In this document: in pieces, positions 16,489-24,783 of the stretch
How positions within the stretch are numbered: position 1 is the stretch's first letter
Layout of the letters: each line of letters starts with the position of its first letter
Assembly (NCBI GenBank): GCA_016931965.1
Contig: JAFGDT010000006.1
Span: 1 to 37,194, forward strand
Source of the DNA: a bacterium
Lineage (GTDB): Bacteria > Zhuqueibacterota > QNDG01 > DSAB01
Reading direction: 5' to 3'
Length of the DNA: 37,194 nucleotides
The notes under the pieces: model-generated
Seen by the model: the letters and a program-made list of their open reading frames with translations, nothing else
Database searches by the model: none
Told to the model about the DNA's origin: nothing
Made by a program: the position numbers and the translations under genes

Positions 16489-16890
16489 ATGATATTCTAT
16501 AAGAGGCGTCGACGTTACAAGTATACGCTTTTCTCAGACTATAAGCACCAAACAGAACTGCGCATGGCTCAACCTGTCAAAATTGGCCATGTGGTTTCTC
16601 TCGAGATGGACGGTCTTCTAACAATTCAAAAAGGGTATGCTTGGGATGGCCCGAGCGGGCCGACAATTGACACACCCAATTTCATGAGAGGATCGCTGGT
16701 TCACGATGCTCTCTACCAACTCATGCGAGAGAAACTTATTCCCCAGGACCATCGTGAGTATGCGGACAGGTTGCTTCGGGAAATTTGCCTTGAGGACGGC
16801 ATGTCGTCGATTCGAGCCTGGTGGATCTACAAAGCCGTTCGACTTTGTGGCGGTTCAAGTGCTGAGCCAGATTTGATGAAAGCACCATAA
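16489..16890 (+). CDS. DUF1353 family protein
   Basis: A 133-residue protein. The signature GYAWDGPSGPTIDTPNFMRGSLVHDALYQLM is that of DUF1353, a family common in phage tail or lysis neighbourhoods and in bacterial chromosomes, of unknown function. A C-terminal helical part (YADRLLREICLEDGMSS, then WWIYKAVRLCGG) is also usual. ATG 16489 is preferred over GTG 16483 because AAGAAGG lies at the right distance. It is 58 bp before the tannase-like gene. No other phage gene is near, so it is not evidence of a prophage here. Confidence 0.8.
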   Translation: MIFYKRRRRYKYTLFSDYKHQTELRMAQPVKIGHVVSLEMDGLLTIQKGYAWDGPSGPTIDTPNFMRGSLVHDALYQLMREKLIPQDHREYADRLLREICLEDGMSSIRAWWIYKAVRLCGGSSAEPDLMKAP

Positions 16891-16948
16891 GCCATTGATC
16901 GTCCAGGAGCACAAATCCTGAAGGATCAAATTGAATAGGAGAAGAAAT

Positions 16949-18724
16949 ATGATAACAATCCACGAACACCTTTTCCGGCTGCTTTTCCTGACCATTTTGA
17001 TGACTCTATTTCCGCTATCCTTGTTACAGGCAGAAGCAGGCACATATTCTGCGCAGACAGATGCCGAGGTCGAGGCAATCCTCGGCATGGATTCCTGCAG
17101 CGATTACAACTGGGAGCTGAGCAGTGATGGATCCTATTGGGTTGCTCTGAACATCAGCTATGTTGCGTATCCGGTTAACACCGCTTATCAGACCATGAGC
17201 ATCTTTGTCCCGGCTGCCTACATGATAAAAGAATCAAATTGCAATGTCGTCTTTACTGATTCGGTCATCAACGTGTATAACGTCAACACCGCACCCATTC
17301 TGTACCTCTGCGAGGCGCCGGGCTACAGCGAAGTCATGGCCGGCTCCAGGGTCGACACCAGGGCCATTGCGAGCGGCTATATAGCCGTGAACCCCGGTCA
17401 CCGCGGAAAAGGAACCACATCCACCGATTCAACAGGGAAGATCTATTACGACGGCAAATCCCCCTGGTGTCTGATTGACCTGAAGGCCGGCATCCGTTAC
17501 CTGCGATTCAACGACAAAGTCCTGCCAGGCAATTCAGAACGGATTGTTACAAGTGCCAGCAGCGGCGGCGGAGCCATGTCGACGTTTTTGGCCTGTTGCG
17601 CCAATGATCCCGTTTACAACGATTATCTGAAAGAAGCCGGTGCCGTTATAAGCGTCGGCGATGATGTCTATGCCTCAAACTGCTACTGTCCAATTACCAA
17701 CGTGGCCAACTCAGACGCGGCATATGAGTGGTTTTTTGGTACAAAATCTCACCTTGAGACCCTTGGCTGCACCCATTTCCAGGTCCTGCTGTCCGGCTAT
17801 CTGTCAAACGGTTTTGTAGACTATCTCAATAATCTTGGCTATACCGAAGAAGCGTTTAAAAATATCTTGATCGACCAGCTCGAATGGTCCGCAAACTACT
17901 ACTTGCAGGAACTTAAGAACGGAGAGACCGAGGTTGACTGGAGCGATAAAGCTGTTTTTGCAGATGCGGATCATCCCACACTTGAAGAGATTGCGAAGAA
18001 CTATATCGCCGGCTACTATATAAAAACCGGTGGGATGCGCGGCGGCATGCCCGGTGGACCTCCGGGCGGAACGGGTGGCCCGCCAGGAAGTGGCATGTCT
18101 ACCGAAGGCAAAGACATCAGCAACTGGATGGCCTGGGATGATGTGATCCAGTCGGTTGTCATCACCAGCCTGGAAAAATTTCAGGATTATTTCCAAAGGA
18201 TTAAGGGGGTCACTTCCTTCGACGGTCTGAACGGCCAATCCACGGAGAACCAGCCTTTCGGTGATAGAAACACAAACTTCAAACACTTTTCAAACGCCAT
18301 TCTTGACGTACTCACCACGCACCATGAGAATCTGCAAGCTGCCTGGACGGATGTTGATGCGCAAAACACCGGCTATGCATCGTTTGCTGATCTCTATACA
18401 GCCTTTCAATCCGATGTTGCAGACGGCGACTGCGACGCATATGGCAACGACATTGTTGACCTGTACAACCCGATGCTCTTCATCGACGGCGATACCTCCT
18501 ACCTGAATGGCGATGTTGCAAAGCATGTTCGTATCCGCCACGGTACCGCAGACGCCCATACCGCATTGCCGATCATCACACTGATGGGGCTTACCCTTGA
18601 GAAAGCCGGCGTAGACCTCAACTTCGAGTATGTTTGGGAAGCCGGCCATGGCTCAGTCGAGCAGGAAAATCAAACCCTGTATGAGTGGATCGATGAGATC
18701 TGTGCTTCAGTTGGGACAAAGTAG
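16949..18724 (+). CDS. tannase-like alpha/beta-hydrolase (subtype B type)
   Basis: A 591-residue exported esterase from ATG 16949, chosen for AGGAGA just upstream; the frame opens at a TTG at 16931. A signal peptide ends near LQAEA. The pattern ISYVAYPVNTAYQTMSIFVPAAY, then GHRGKGT, CLIDLKAGIRYLRFNDKVLPGN and SASSGGGAMSTFLA is that of bacterial tannase-like feruloyl/gallate esterases. The nucleophile Ser lies in A-S-S-G-G, with Ala replacing the first Gly of GxSxG. The acid and base are probably in RHGTADAHT and WEAGHGS near the end. An insertion rich in Gly, Pro and Met (about residues 360-385) and an SNCYCPITN segment are notable. Likely acts on plant phenolic esters in the periplasm or outside. 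Confidence 0.8.
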   Translation: MITIHEHLFRLLFLTILMTLFPLSLLQAEAGTYSAQTDAEVEAILGMDSCSDYNWELSSDGSYWVALNISYVAYPVNTAYQTMSIFVPAAYMIKESNCNVVFTDSVINVYNVNTAPILYLCEAPGYSEVMAGSRVDTRAIASGYIAVNPGHRGKGTTSTDSTGKIYYDGKSPWCLIDLKAGIRYLRFNDKVLPGNSERIVTSASSGGGAMSTFLACCANDPVYNDYLKEAGAVISVGDDVYASNCYCPITNVANSDAAYEWFFGTKSHLETLGCTHFQVLLSGYLSNGFVDYLNNLGYTEEAFKNILIDQLEWSANYYLQELKNGETEVDWSDKAVFADADHPTLEEIAKNYIAGYYIKTGGMRGGMPGGPPGGTGGPPGSGMSTEGKDISNWMAWDDVIQSVVITSLEKFQDYFQRIKGVTSFDGLNGQSTENQPFGDRNTNFKHFSNAILDVLTTHHENLQAAWTDVDAQNTGYASFADLYTAFQSDVADGDCDAYGNDIVDLYNPMLFIDGDTSYLNGDVAKHVRIRHGTADAHTALPIITLMGLTLEKAGVDLNFEYVWEAGHGSVEQENQTLYEWIDEICASVGTK

Positions 18725-18788
18725 TATATTCCAACTATGCGAAAGTGACCTTGATCGCTCAGAAGCATTTCCATTGTTCATTGAAAAA

Positions 18789-18807
18789 AGGAGGGCTCAG
18801 CCCTCTT
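18789..18807 (+). terminator. possible terminator after the tannase-like gene
   Basis: Hairpin GAGGGC-TCA-GCCCTC (18791-18805), extended by a G-T and an A-T pair. It follows an A-run and is followed by TTAAT. The T-tract is short, so termination strength is uncertain. Confidence 0.5.
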
Positions 18808-18875
18808 AATCATCAGCCTTGTTATAAAATCCCAAAGCAATGAGGATTTTTAATAAACGATTATAGGAGGTCCAA

Positions 18876-19211
18876 ATGCAAAAATCAATCAAAATTGCCG
18901 TGATTTTAATGCTGATCATGGCCGTGTTTCGTATCATTGCAAGCATTCAAATGTTTGTGACCGGCGAAAAAGACTTAGACGCCTGTGTTCTGTTTACGCT
19001 CAATGCGATAGCCATTATCGGCATCACGTTGGGAGCCTATCGACACGGAGAAAAATGGTCCTGGTGGACGCTGCTGATCATCGTGATGACGCCGCCCATA
19101 TATTGCATTTTTGCACACGGATGGCTGGCCTGGAATATCGTGGGTTTGGTATTATCCACGCCGCCGGTCGTTATTCCCGCAAAGGCAATGCTTTGTCCAA
19201 AACAAGAGTGA
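18876..19211 (+). CDS. four-helix membrane protein of unknown function
   Basis: A 111-residue protein with four hydrophobic helices (IKIAVILMLIMAVFRIIASI, LFTLNAIAIIGITLG, WWTLLIIVMTPPIYCIF, WNIVGLVLSTPPVVI). It has a strong AGGAGG site before the ATG. Family not recognised. It stands alone between the tannase-like gene and the alpha/beta-hydrolase gene. Confidence 0.7.
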   Translation: MQKSIKIAVILMLIMAVFRIIASIQMFVTGEKDLDACVLFTLNAIAIIGITLGAYRHGEKWSWWTLLIIVMTPPIYCIFAHGWLAWNIVGLVLSTPPVVIPAKAMLCPKQE

Positions 19212-19365
19212 CTGCTGATTACTTTTGATCAACTGGGGGCTGTGCTCCCCGTCGTAAACAAGGGGGGTAAAATATCCTCCCGGTTTAGAACCCCGGAACG
19301 GTCAGCCTGTCAATGAATAATATGTTATTTTGAATCATCAAAAATATGACTAAGAAAGAGGAAGA

Positions 19366-20250
19366 ATGCTGATCCACTATTTAGCCAAAGCGCTGGTCTA
19401 TCCCACCAGGAGACCGGTCGTTAAAAAACCGTCCGATTATAATATGTCATATCGGGACATTGATTTCAAATCAAAAGACGGCACCCATTTAAAAGCCTGG
19501 TACATTCCGGGAAAATCCGAAAAATTGATCATTCTAACCCATCCCATGCCTTTCAATCGCTACGGATTTCATACTAAAGGACAGGGACTGATAAAAATCA
19601 GTCAAGTCGAAGTCGAACTGTTGAAAACGGCCAAGCACTTGAACGATGCGGGATATGCCCTTTTCATGTTTGATTTTAGAAATCATGGAGAAAGTGACAA
19701 AGCCAATAACGGTGTTTGCGGGGTGGGATACTACGAATGGCAGGACGTTATCGGTGCACTCAATTATATCAAAACGTCACCCGAGCTGAAAAGCAAGAAA
19801 ATCGGTTTTGTCAGTCACTGTATGGGAGCAAATGCAACCCTGATTGCCATGGGGAAAGAGCCCGATCTTTTCAACCATGTACAGGTGGTCGTGGCCATTC
19901 AACCGGTTTCAATGAACGTCTTTGTTCCTCATTATCTCAGGGCCAAGATGCCTATTTTCAAAAATAAAACCCCACAAATCGACGCAAGCATCAAAGCGAT
20001 GATCGGATTCGGATTGGAAGACATGTCACCTGCTCCGTACATCAAAGATATTAAAGTTCCCATATTATATGTACAGGTTAAAAACGATGCCTGGACGGAT
20101 CCATCGGACGTTCAGGGATTCTACGATAACACGACTGCTCCCAAGGAGATTTTCTGGATAGAAGGTGATCTGGAACGGTTTGATGGTTATAACTATTTTG
20201 GTGAGAATCCGACAAGGATGCTGGAATTCCTGGAGAAATATTTGGATTAA
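19366..20250 (+). CDS. alpha/beta-hydrolase-fold protein with atypical active site
   Basis: A 294-residue protein with the alpha/beta-hydrolase order: strand DGTHLKAWYIPG, LIILTHPMPFNRYG, a strand-helix LNDAGYALFMFDFRNHGES, the nucleophile elbow KIGFVSHCMGANAT, and an acid loop VPILYVQVKNDAWTDP. The elbow reads S-H-C-M-G, so the nucleophile position is Cys, not Ser, and the first Gly is Ser. Where the catalytic His is expected there is IEGDLERFDGYNYF without His. It may be a Cys hydrolase of the dienelactone-hydrolase kind or a non-catalytic member. No signal peptide, so cytosolic. Confidence 0.75.
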   Translation: MLIHYLAKALVYPTRRPVVKKPSDYNMSYRDIDFKSKDGTHLKAWYIPGKSEKLIILTHPMPFNRYGFHTKGQGLIKISQVEVELLKTAKHLNDAGYALFMFDFRNHGESDKANNGVCGVGYYEWQDVIGALNYIKTSPELKSKKIGFVSHCMGANATLIAMGKEPDLFNHVQVVVAIQPVSMNVFVPHYLRAKMPIFKNKTPQIDASIKAMIGFGLEDMSPAPYIKDIKVPILYVQVKNDAWTDPSDVQGFYDNTTAPKEIFWIEGDLERFDGYNYFGENPTRMLEFLEKYLD

Positions 20251-20362
20251 AACAGAGATGTTTTGAATTGACTTGAACGTTTTATTTATCCATCATCCAA
20301 AGCGGTGAAACAGTTTCAATATCAACAGTCGATTTATAATCATTCAAAAAGGAGACCTAAAA

Positions 20363-20542
20363 ATGGCACAACGTAAGAACTTTATCGCCATAGCCGCATT
20401 GTTTTTCATCTTCGCAGTGGTTTTCTCGGTAGCCATATGGCCCGATGCATCATTCGCTGCAAAAATCGCTTTCTTCGCCGCTGGATTTGGCTGTGGTATC
20501 GGAATCGGTCAATTTTTTGGCCGACGCGCATCCGTATCCTAA
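20363..20542 (+). CDS. small two-helix membrane protein
   Basis: A 59-residue protein. AAGGAG lies nine bases before the ATG. Two hydrophobic helices (FIAIAALFFIFAVVFSVAIW and KIAFFAAGFGCGIGIGQFFG) are followed by a short basic tail. No family recognised. It is followed 34 bp later by a DUF2892 gene and probably shares its transcript. Confidence 0.65.
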   Translation: MAQRKNFIAIAALFFIFAVVFSVAIWPDASFAAKIAFFAAGFGCGIGIGQFFGRRASVS

Positions 20543-20576
20543 GTTATTCTAAACAAGCAAGAAAGGAGTAAAATCG

Positions 20577-20783
20577 ATGAAACTGCAAAAAAACATGGGA
20601 ACCCAGGACCGCATCATTCGGTTGGTGATTGCCGCCGTTATTGCGATACTTTATTTCACGGGCAACCTTTCAGGACTGGGAGCCATTATCCTGAGTATTC
20701 TGGCCGTCATTTTTATCGTCACCAGCTTTGTCGGTGTTTGCCCGATGTATAAACCACTTGGGATCGATACACGCAAAAAATGA
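20577..20783 (+). CDS. DUF2892 family membrane protein (YgaP-like)
   Basis: A 68-residue protein. The pattern MGTQDRIIRLVIAAVIAILYF, then GLGAIILSILAVIFIVTSFVGVCPMYKPLGI is that of DUF2892, the two-helix membrane domain also found at the end of YgaP rhodanese proteins. The conserved VGxCPxY at the second helix end is intact. GAAAGGAG precedes the start. The role as a stand-alone protein is unknown. Confidence 0.9.
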   Translation: MKLQKNMGTQDRIIRLVIAAVIAILYFTGNLSGLGAIILSILAVIFIVTSFVGVCPMYKPLGIDTRKK

Positions 20784-20979
20784 TTCCATCCGAGGGTTCT
20801 CCCGCTTAACTTATGTGTATATTGTGCCCCTGGGGTTAAAACGAGAGAAGCAAAGTTCCTTTCCATGACCCAACCCGGGATAAAAATCGTTGAAATGCAT
20901 CATTTCATGCAACATGGCATGAAAAGAAATTAGAATACAAATACACTGACCAGACAAGATTTTTCGAAAGATTGTACAT

Positions 20980-21894
20980 ATGCGACTGATTCCATTCAAT
21001 CTAAAAATTCATATGTTCTTGATCTTATTCATCATAACCCGTTGCACGAATCAGGAACAGAAAAATCGGCCACCGGAACATATACTCGCTAAATATACTG
21101 GATACAGTCAATATACCGACCCAGGAAAGTTTGTTTATCTTTTTGACGGATTACCTGAATCATTGGAAGAATTATGTAACCGGATCAAAAAGCAGCTCAT
21201 TCATCCTTATGATATCGGTCAATATATTGGCAAGACCCCCGAAGACCGCATAGTTGAAGATCAGACGATTCCGACCGTCTCCCTCATGCTTGCAGAATTA
21301 CTGAAAAGAGATGAAAATGGATTGGCACCATCCCGTCAACCAGAAGACCGGTTGGTCGTCGCTTGTGTTCACCATTGCATGCTGTTTGCTTCAATTTGTC
21401 GCCATCGCGGAATCCCAGTCCGAATCCGAGCGGGTTTTGCCAAATATATCGGTGAGGATGACCGGATTCGTGTCAGCCACGTAGTCTGTGAGGTGTGGGA
21501 CCATGAACAGAATCAATGGATTCTTGTGGATCCTGACCGGCAGAGAGTCGATTTCCCTCGCCACGAATTTGAATTTGCCTACGAAACTTGGGGGCGGTTA
21601 AGAAGCAATAACCTGGACAAAAATCAGTATGTGTCGAGATACAAAACCGTCGATCAGGCTACTGTCCATTTGCTCTGTCATGATCTTTCATACGTCATCG
21701 GAAACGAAGAACCCTACTGGAATGATCCGTCAATCGTGGCCAAAAGTCAGACAGGAATCACCGGCCTTTCCCAAAATGAATTGGAATTGCTGGACAAAAT
21801 ATCTGCATTTCTTAAAAATCCAGACGTTCATTTGGAGGAACTGGTTAACATACAGAAAGTAACTCCTGTTCTAAACGATTACGAAGTCATGTAG
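20980..21894 (+). CDS. transglutaminase-like lipoprotein
   Basis: A 304-residue protein. The N-terminus is a hydrophobic signal ending in Cys22 (FIITRC), probably lipidated. The transglutaminase-like core is clear. The catalytic Cys lies in ACVHHCMLFASICRHRGIP, the first Cys being 15 residues before GIP as in the family. The His is in VSHVVCEVW and the Asp in ILVDPDRQ. GIPVRIRAGF is the typical strand after the Cys helix. Such bacterial domains act as cysteine proteases, amidases or acyltransferases; the substrate is unknown. No strong ribosome site. It precedes an SGNH-hydrolase lipoprotein gene by 43 bp. Confidence 0.85.
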   Translation: MRLIPFNLKIHMFLILFIITRCTNQEQKNRPPEHILAKYTGYSQYTDPGKFVYLFDGLPESLEELCNRIKKQLIHPYDIGQYIGKTPEDRIVEDQTIPTVSLMLAELLKRDENGLAPSRQPEDRLVVACVHHCMLFASICRHRGIPVRIRAGFAKYIGEDDRIRVSHVVCEVWDHEQNQWILVDPDRQRVDFPRHEFEFAYETWGRLRSNNLDKNQYVSRYKTVDQATVHLLCHDLSYVIGNEEPYWNDPSIVAKSQTGITGLSQNELELLDKISAFLKNPDVHLEELVNIQKVTPVLNDYEVM

Positions 21895-21937
21895 AATAAC
21901 ATTTCGGCTCACCCGTTCATCACGGTGAGGATTTGAT

Positions 21938-22903
21938 ATGACAAAGCATCTAACATTTTTTAGCTTATTGTGTGTGACTGCCGCAATCTCTTTACTGGTC
22001 GGATCATGCAGTCAAAACAAATCGGATATGAAAAGTACCGTCAACTATTTAAATGTCTCCGAACGAAAAGTGAGCGGCCGGATCATCCTGACACTGGGAG
22101 ATTCAAACGGTGTGATGAACGACGGCTGGCCGATGCAGCTCGAGGCTGAACTGCCGGAGGATATGGTCCTGAACAACTCGGAAGGAGGGCGCACGATTGG
22201 TTTTGACAATTGCGGCATGCCGGAATGGAATGCACTCAAAAATATAAAAACCTATTTAGATTGGGGATTGAGCCTGAGCGGAAATCAGGCCATTGATGAA
22301 ATTGTTATTCTCCTTGGTACAAATGACAGCAAAGCCTGTTTCGATGATCAAAAGGATGAGGTTGCACCCAACCTGATCAAACTAATCGAAAAAATCCGGG
22401 ATTTCGACAATGCGGGCCATCCACCTCCTCATATCACGATTATCACACCTCCTCCCTACGCTCCGGATTCTCTGACCGTAAAAGAAGCCCTCGGCGGCGA
22501 TTTGCGCGTCCGTTTGCTTTTACCCCAATTTCGCGACGTGGCACTTCAATACCGTTGCGCTTATGTCAATATTTATCCCTTGATCAAATCCCGTTTTCAG
22601 GATGTGGTGATGGACCATGTCCATTTGACCCTGGAGGGACACAGTATCGTCGCCAAAGCCATTGCAGAGGTACTGAATGACCGGGAAGTTCCGGACCCGC
22701 CTTCCGACGCAATGCACAACGAAGACACACTTTCCTGGTCTCCCTCATTAAGCGATGACGTCATCGGATACGAAATCATGGACGGGGACAGAATCATTGA
22801 AACCGTTTCAGGGACGATGATCGCATTGCCTCACAAGGTTACCGATCTTTCTGTGCGTGCGCGTGACGAATATGGCAATGTGAGTATAGCTGTCAAACCG
22901 TGA
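21938..22903 (+). CDS. SGNH/GDSL hydrolase lipoprotein
   Basis: A 321-residue protein with lipoprotein signal (lipobox VGSC, Cys25). SGNH blocks in order: IILTLGDSNG (Ser nucleophile), NNSEGGRT (Gly), VILLGTNDS (Asn) and VVMDHVHLTLEGH (Asp-x2-His). The last ~75 residues (DTLSWSPSLSDDVIGYEIMDG and following) resemble a fibronectin III-like domain. Likely a surface esterase or deacetylase for carbohydrate or lipid. Ribosome site GTGAGGAT. Probably co-transcribed with the transglutaminase-like gene. Confidence 0.87.
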   Translation: MTKHLTFFSLLCVTAAISLLVGSCSQNKSDMKSTVNYLNVSERKVSGRIILTLGDSNGVMNDGWPMQLEAELPEDMVLNNSEGGRTIGFDNCGMPEWNALKNIKTYLDWGLSLSGNQAIDEIVILLGTNDSKACFDDQKDEVAPNLIKLIEKIRDFDNAGHPPPHITIITPPPYAPDSLTVKEALGGDLRVRLLLPQFRDVALQYRCAYVNIYPLIKSRFQDVVMDHVHLTLEGHSIVAKAIAEVLNDREVPDPPSDAMHNEDTLSWSPSLSDDVIGYEIMDGDRIIETVSGTMIALPHKVTDLSVRARDEYGNVSIAVKP

Positions 22904-22937
22904 TAGCATTATCCGATAAAAATCGCAATAATGCAAA

Positions 22938-23420
22938 ATGAGACTATGGACCTTCCACCCTCAATACCTTGACGCCAGAGGATTAACCGCCGTCTGGCGG
23001 GAAGCACTCCTCGCCAGACAGGTGCTACTCGGGCAAACAAGAGGATACACACATCATCCCCAGCTGATTCGATTTCGAAAAAGCAAACAACCCATCGACT
23101 GTATCCATTATTACCTGCAAATCGTTTATGAGGAAGCCAATCGACGGGGCTATATATTTGACAGAGACAAAATAGGCGACTACTTAAAATGGTTGCATAT
23201 GACCGCAACCAAAGGTCAGCTTTTCTATGAATGGAACTATTTTAAGAAAAAAATCCAAATAAGGAATAATGACCACTATCAGCGGATAAAAAATCTCGAT
23301 GTCCCCGATCCCCATCCCCTCTTTCGGATCATCTCCGGCCCGATTGAAACATGGGAGAAAATCACTCTTGTCCAAAATAGGAAATGTTTTAATGGACTAT
23401 TTCTTTCAGCTTTTATTTAA
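22938..23420 (+). CDS. pyrimidine dimer DNA glycosylase (DenV/Pdg family)
   Basis: A 160-residue protein. MRLWTFHPQYLDARGLTAVWREALLARQVL, then GYTHHPQLIRF and YLQIVYEEANRRGYIFDRDKI match the T4 endonuclease V-type family. Those enzymes excise UV-induced pyrimidine dimers using the N-terminal amine and a Glu. The full family length is present, including the HPLF segment near the C-terminus. It starts 34 bp after the SGNH-hydrolase gene; no link in function is apparent. Confidence 0.85.
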   Translation: MRLWTFHPQYLDARGLTAVWREALLARQVLLGQTRGYTHHPQLIRFRKSKQPIDCIHYYLQIVYEEANRRGYIFDRDKIGDYLKWLHMTATKGQLFYEWNYFKKKIQIRNNDHYQRIKNLDVPDPHPLFRIISGPIETWEKITLVQNRKCFNGLFLSAFI

Positions 23421-23429
23421 GTTACAGGT

Positions 23430-23506
23430 GGATTCCGGCTCAAAACACAACCGGAATGACAGGGTGGAGGGATGTCATTCCCGAAATTTTTAATCGGGAA
23501 TCCAGG
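23430..23506. repeat. paired REP-like hairpins in inverted orientation
   Basis: Two units of a GGATTCC...GGAATGACA repeat face each other. Unit 1: ATTCCGG (23433-23439) with CCGGAAT (23452-23458), then GACAGGG. Unit 2 (reverse): TGTC, then ATTCCCGA (23478-23485) with TCGGGAAT (23495-23502). This sequence style is widespread as an intergenic repeat in many bacteria. It lies just after the glycosylase gene and could act as a transcript end. Confidence 0.7.
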
Positions 23507-23775
23507 TTGTGGTACTTTGGTAACCTGATATTTGAATTTGAATAAAAACCAGTTTAACCCATTTGTCTTCAATATGTCCATTTCCTGCTTTGGACAGCAA
23601 GGGAAGAAAGGTAAATAAAAAGGGAAAATAGCATCGTAAACACCTTACATCACCCTAAGCAAATATCGTTCAAAGGACGATTCTTTTTTATCCTTTATTT
23701 TTCACGACTTGACTTTTATCATGGTTTTTATTAGCTTGATACTTCAAATTTATTAAAGCAAGAGCGAGGAACTTC
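23507..23775. other. intergenic region without a recognisable gene
   Basis: Between the REP-like hairpins and the radical SAM gene nothing coding is seen. The sequence becomes T-rich near 23684-23704. The ribosome site GAGGA (23766-23770) of the next gene lies at the end. Confidence 0.5.
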
Positions 23776-24759
23776 ATGGCGAAAGCGAGCAATTTACTGG
23801 CTGTAGAAGCAGCCTTCAGATGGATCTGGAATACCCTCATGCAAAAGCCCTGGGCCATTTCAATCGAAGTGACCCACAACTGCACTGCCAACTGCAAACA
23901 TTGTGACAAAGGTGAAAAAATACCGGATGAGAAGCAGGCGACGCCTGAGGAATATAGGAAAATTTACAATGAGATCCATCCCCTTGTGGTCCAGATCTCC
24001 GGAGGCGAACCCTTGCTGAGAAAAGACATACTCGACATTGTCCGGATTTTTAAAAATCCGGGACATCTGCCCTATATCGTTTTTGTCACCAACGCCTCGC
24101 TGCTGACCGAAGAAAAATACGACCAGCTCAAAGAAGCCGGTGTGGATCAGTTTTCAATCTCGCTCGATTTTCCAGACGAACGGCACGATCAAAACAGACG
24201 TCTGCCCGGACTCTTTCAACATCTTTCAGACGTGATTCCGATACTCACAGCAAAAGGGAATAACGACATCACCGTGATTACTGCCGTCACGCGGGAAAAT
24301 TATCCTTGCCTCATCGATAATCTTCACCTCGTCGGGAAGTGGGGAGCACGGCTCAATCTCAGCATGTATACAGCCGGCCGAACAGGAAACCGCGATCTGC
24401 TCATCACTTCGGAGGAGGATCTCGCTGCTTTCCGAAAAATCATCGATCAAATCATTGAAGAGAAACGAAACGGCGCTTGTATCTTTTCTTCCGAAGCCGT
24501 ATTGAATCGATACTATGATTTCTTCGCAAACGGCCGGTCGCCCGGGAAATGCAAGGCGGGAATCCGTTCCCTGGTGGTTAATCCGGACGGATCGCTCTGT
24601 CCCGGGGCCATGAAGAAAGATTTTAAATTTAAATCACAAAAAGAGCTGAGGAAAAAGTTTTCCAAAAACAATCAATGTGATCAGTGCTTCATCAGTCTCC
24701 GCGCCAACACAGAGAAGCCGCTCCGTGAAGTGGTTCGAGACATCCTTGCAACGGTCTAA
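23776..24759 (+). CDS. radical SAM protein with SPASM-like Cys tail
   Basis: A 327-residue enzyme. Cys36, Cys40 and Cys43 (CTANCKHC) bind the SAM-cleaving 4Fe-4S cluster. QISGGEPLLR is the GGE motif, and ITAVTRENY and LNLSMY are later barrel strands. The tail has extra cysteines (GKCKAG, GSLCPG, CDQCF) as in SPASM-type auxiliary clusters. The N-terminus (FRWIWNTLMQKPWAISIEVT) resembles HpnH-like and other lipid- or envelope-linked radical SAM proteins. It is followed 24 bp later by a UPF0104-type flippase-like gene. The two are probably one operon acting on a lipid or glycan carrier; the reaction is unknown. Confidence 0.85.
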   Translation: MAKASNLLAVEAAFRWIWNTLMQKPWAISIEVTHNCTANCKHCDKGEKIPDEKQATPEEYRKIYNEIHPLVVQISGGEPLLRKDILDIVRIFKNPGHLPYIVFVTNASLLTEEKYDQLKEAGVDQFSISLDFPDERHDQNRRLPGLFQHLSDVIPILTAKGNNDITVITAVTRENYPCLIDNLHLVGKWGARLNLSMYTAGRTGNRDLLITSEEDLAAFRKIIDQIIEEKRNGACIFSSEAVLNRYYDFFANGRSPGKCKAGIRSLVVNPDGSLCPGAMKKDFKFKSQKELRKKFSKNNQCDQCFISLRANTEKPLREVVRDILATV

Positions 24760-24783
24760 AATCCGAAAGTTCAAATCACCTTC

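Noticed and set aside
16489..16890. Prophage remnant based on the DUF1353 gene
   Set aside because: No integrase, structural or lysis gene lies nearby and the family is also chromosomal.
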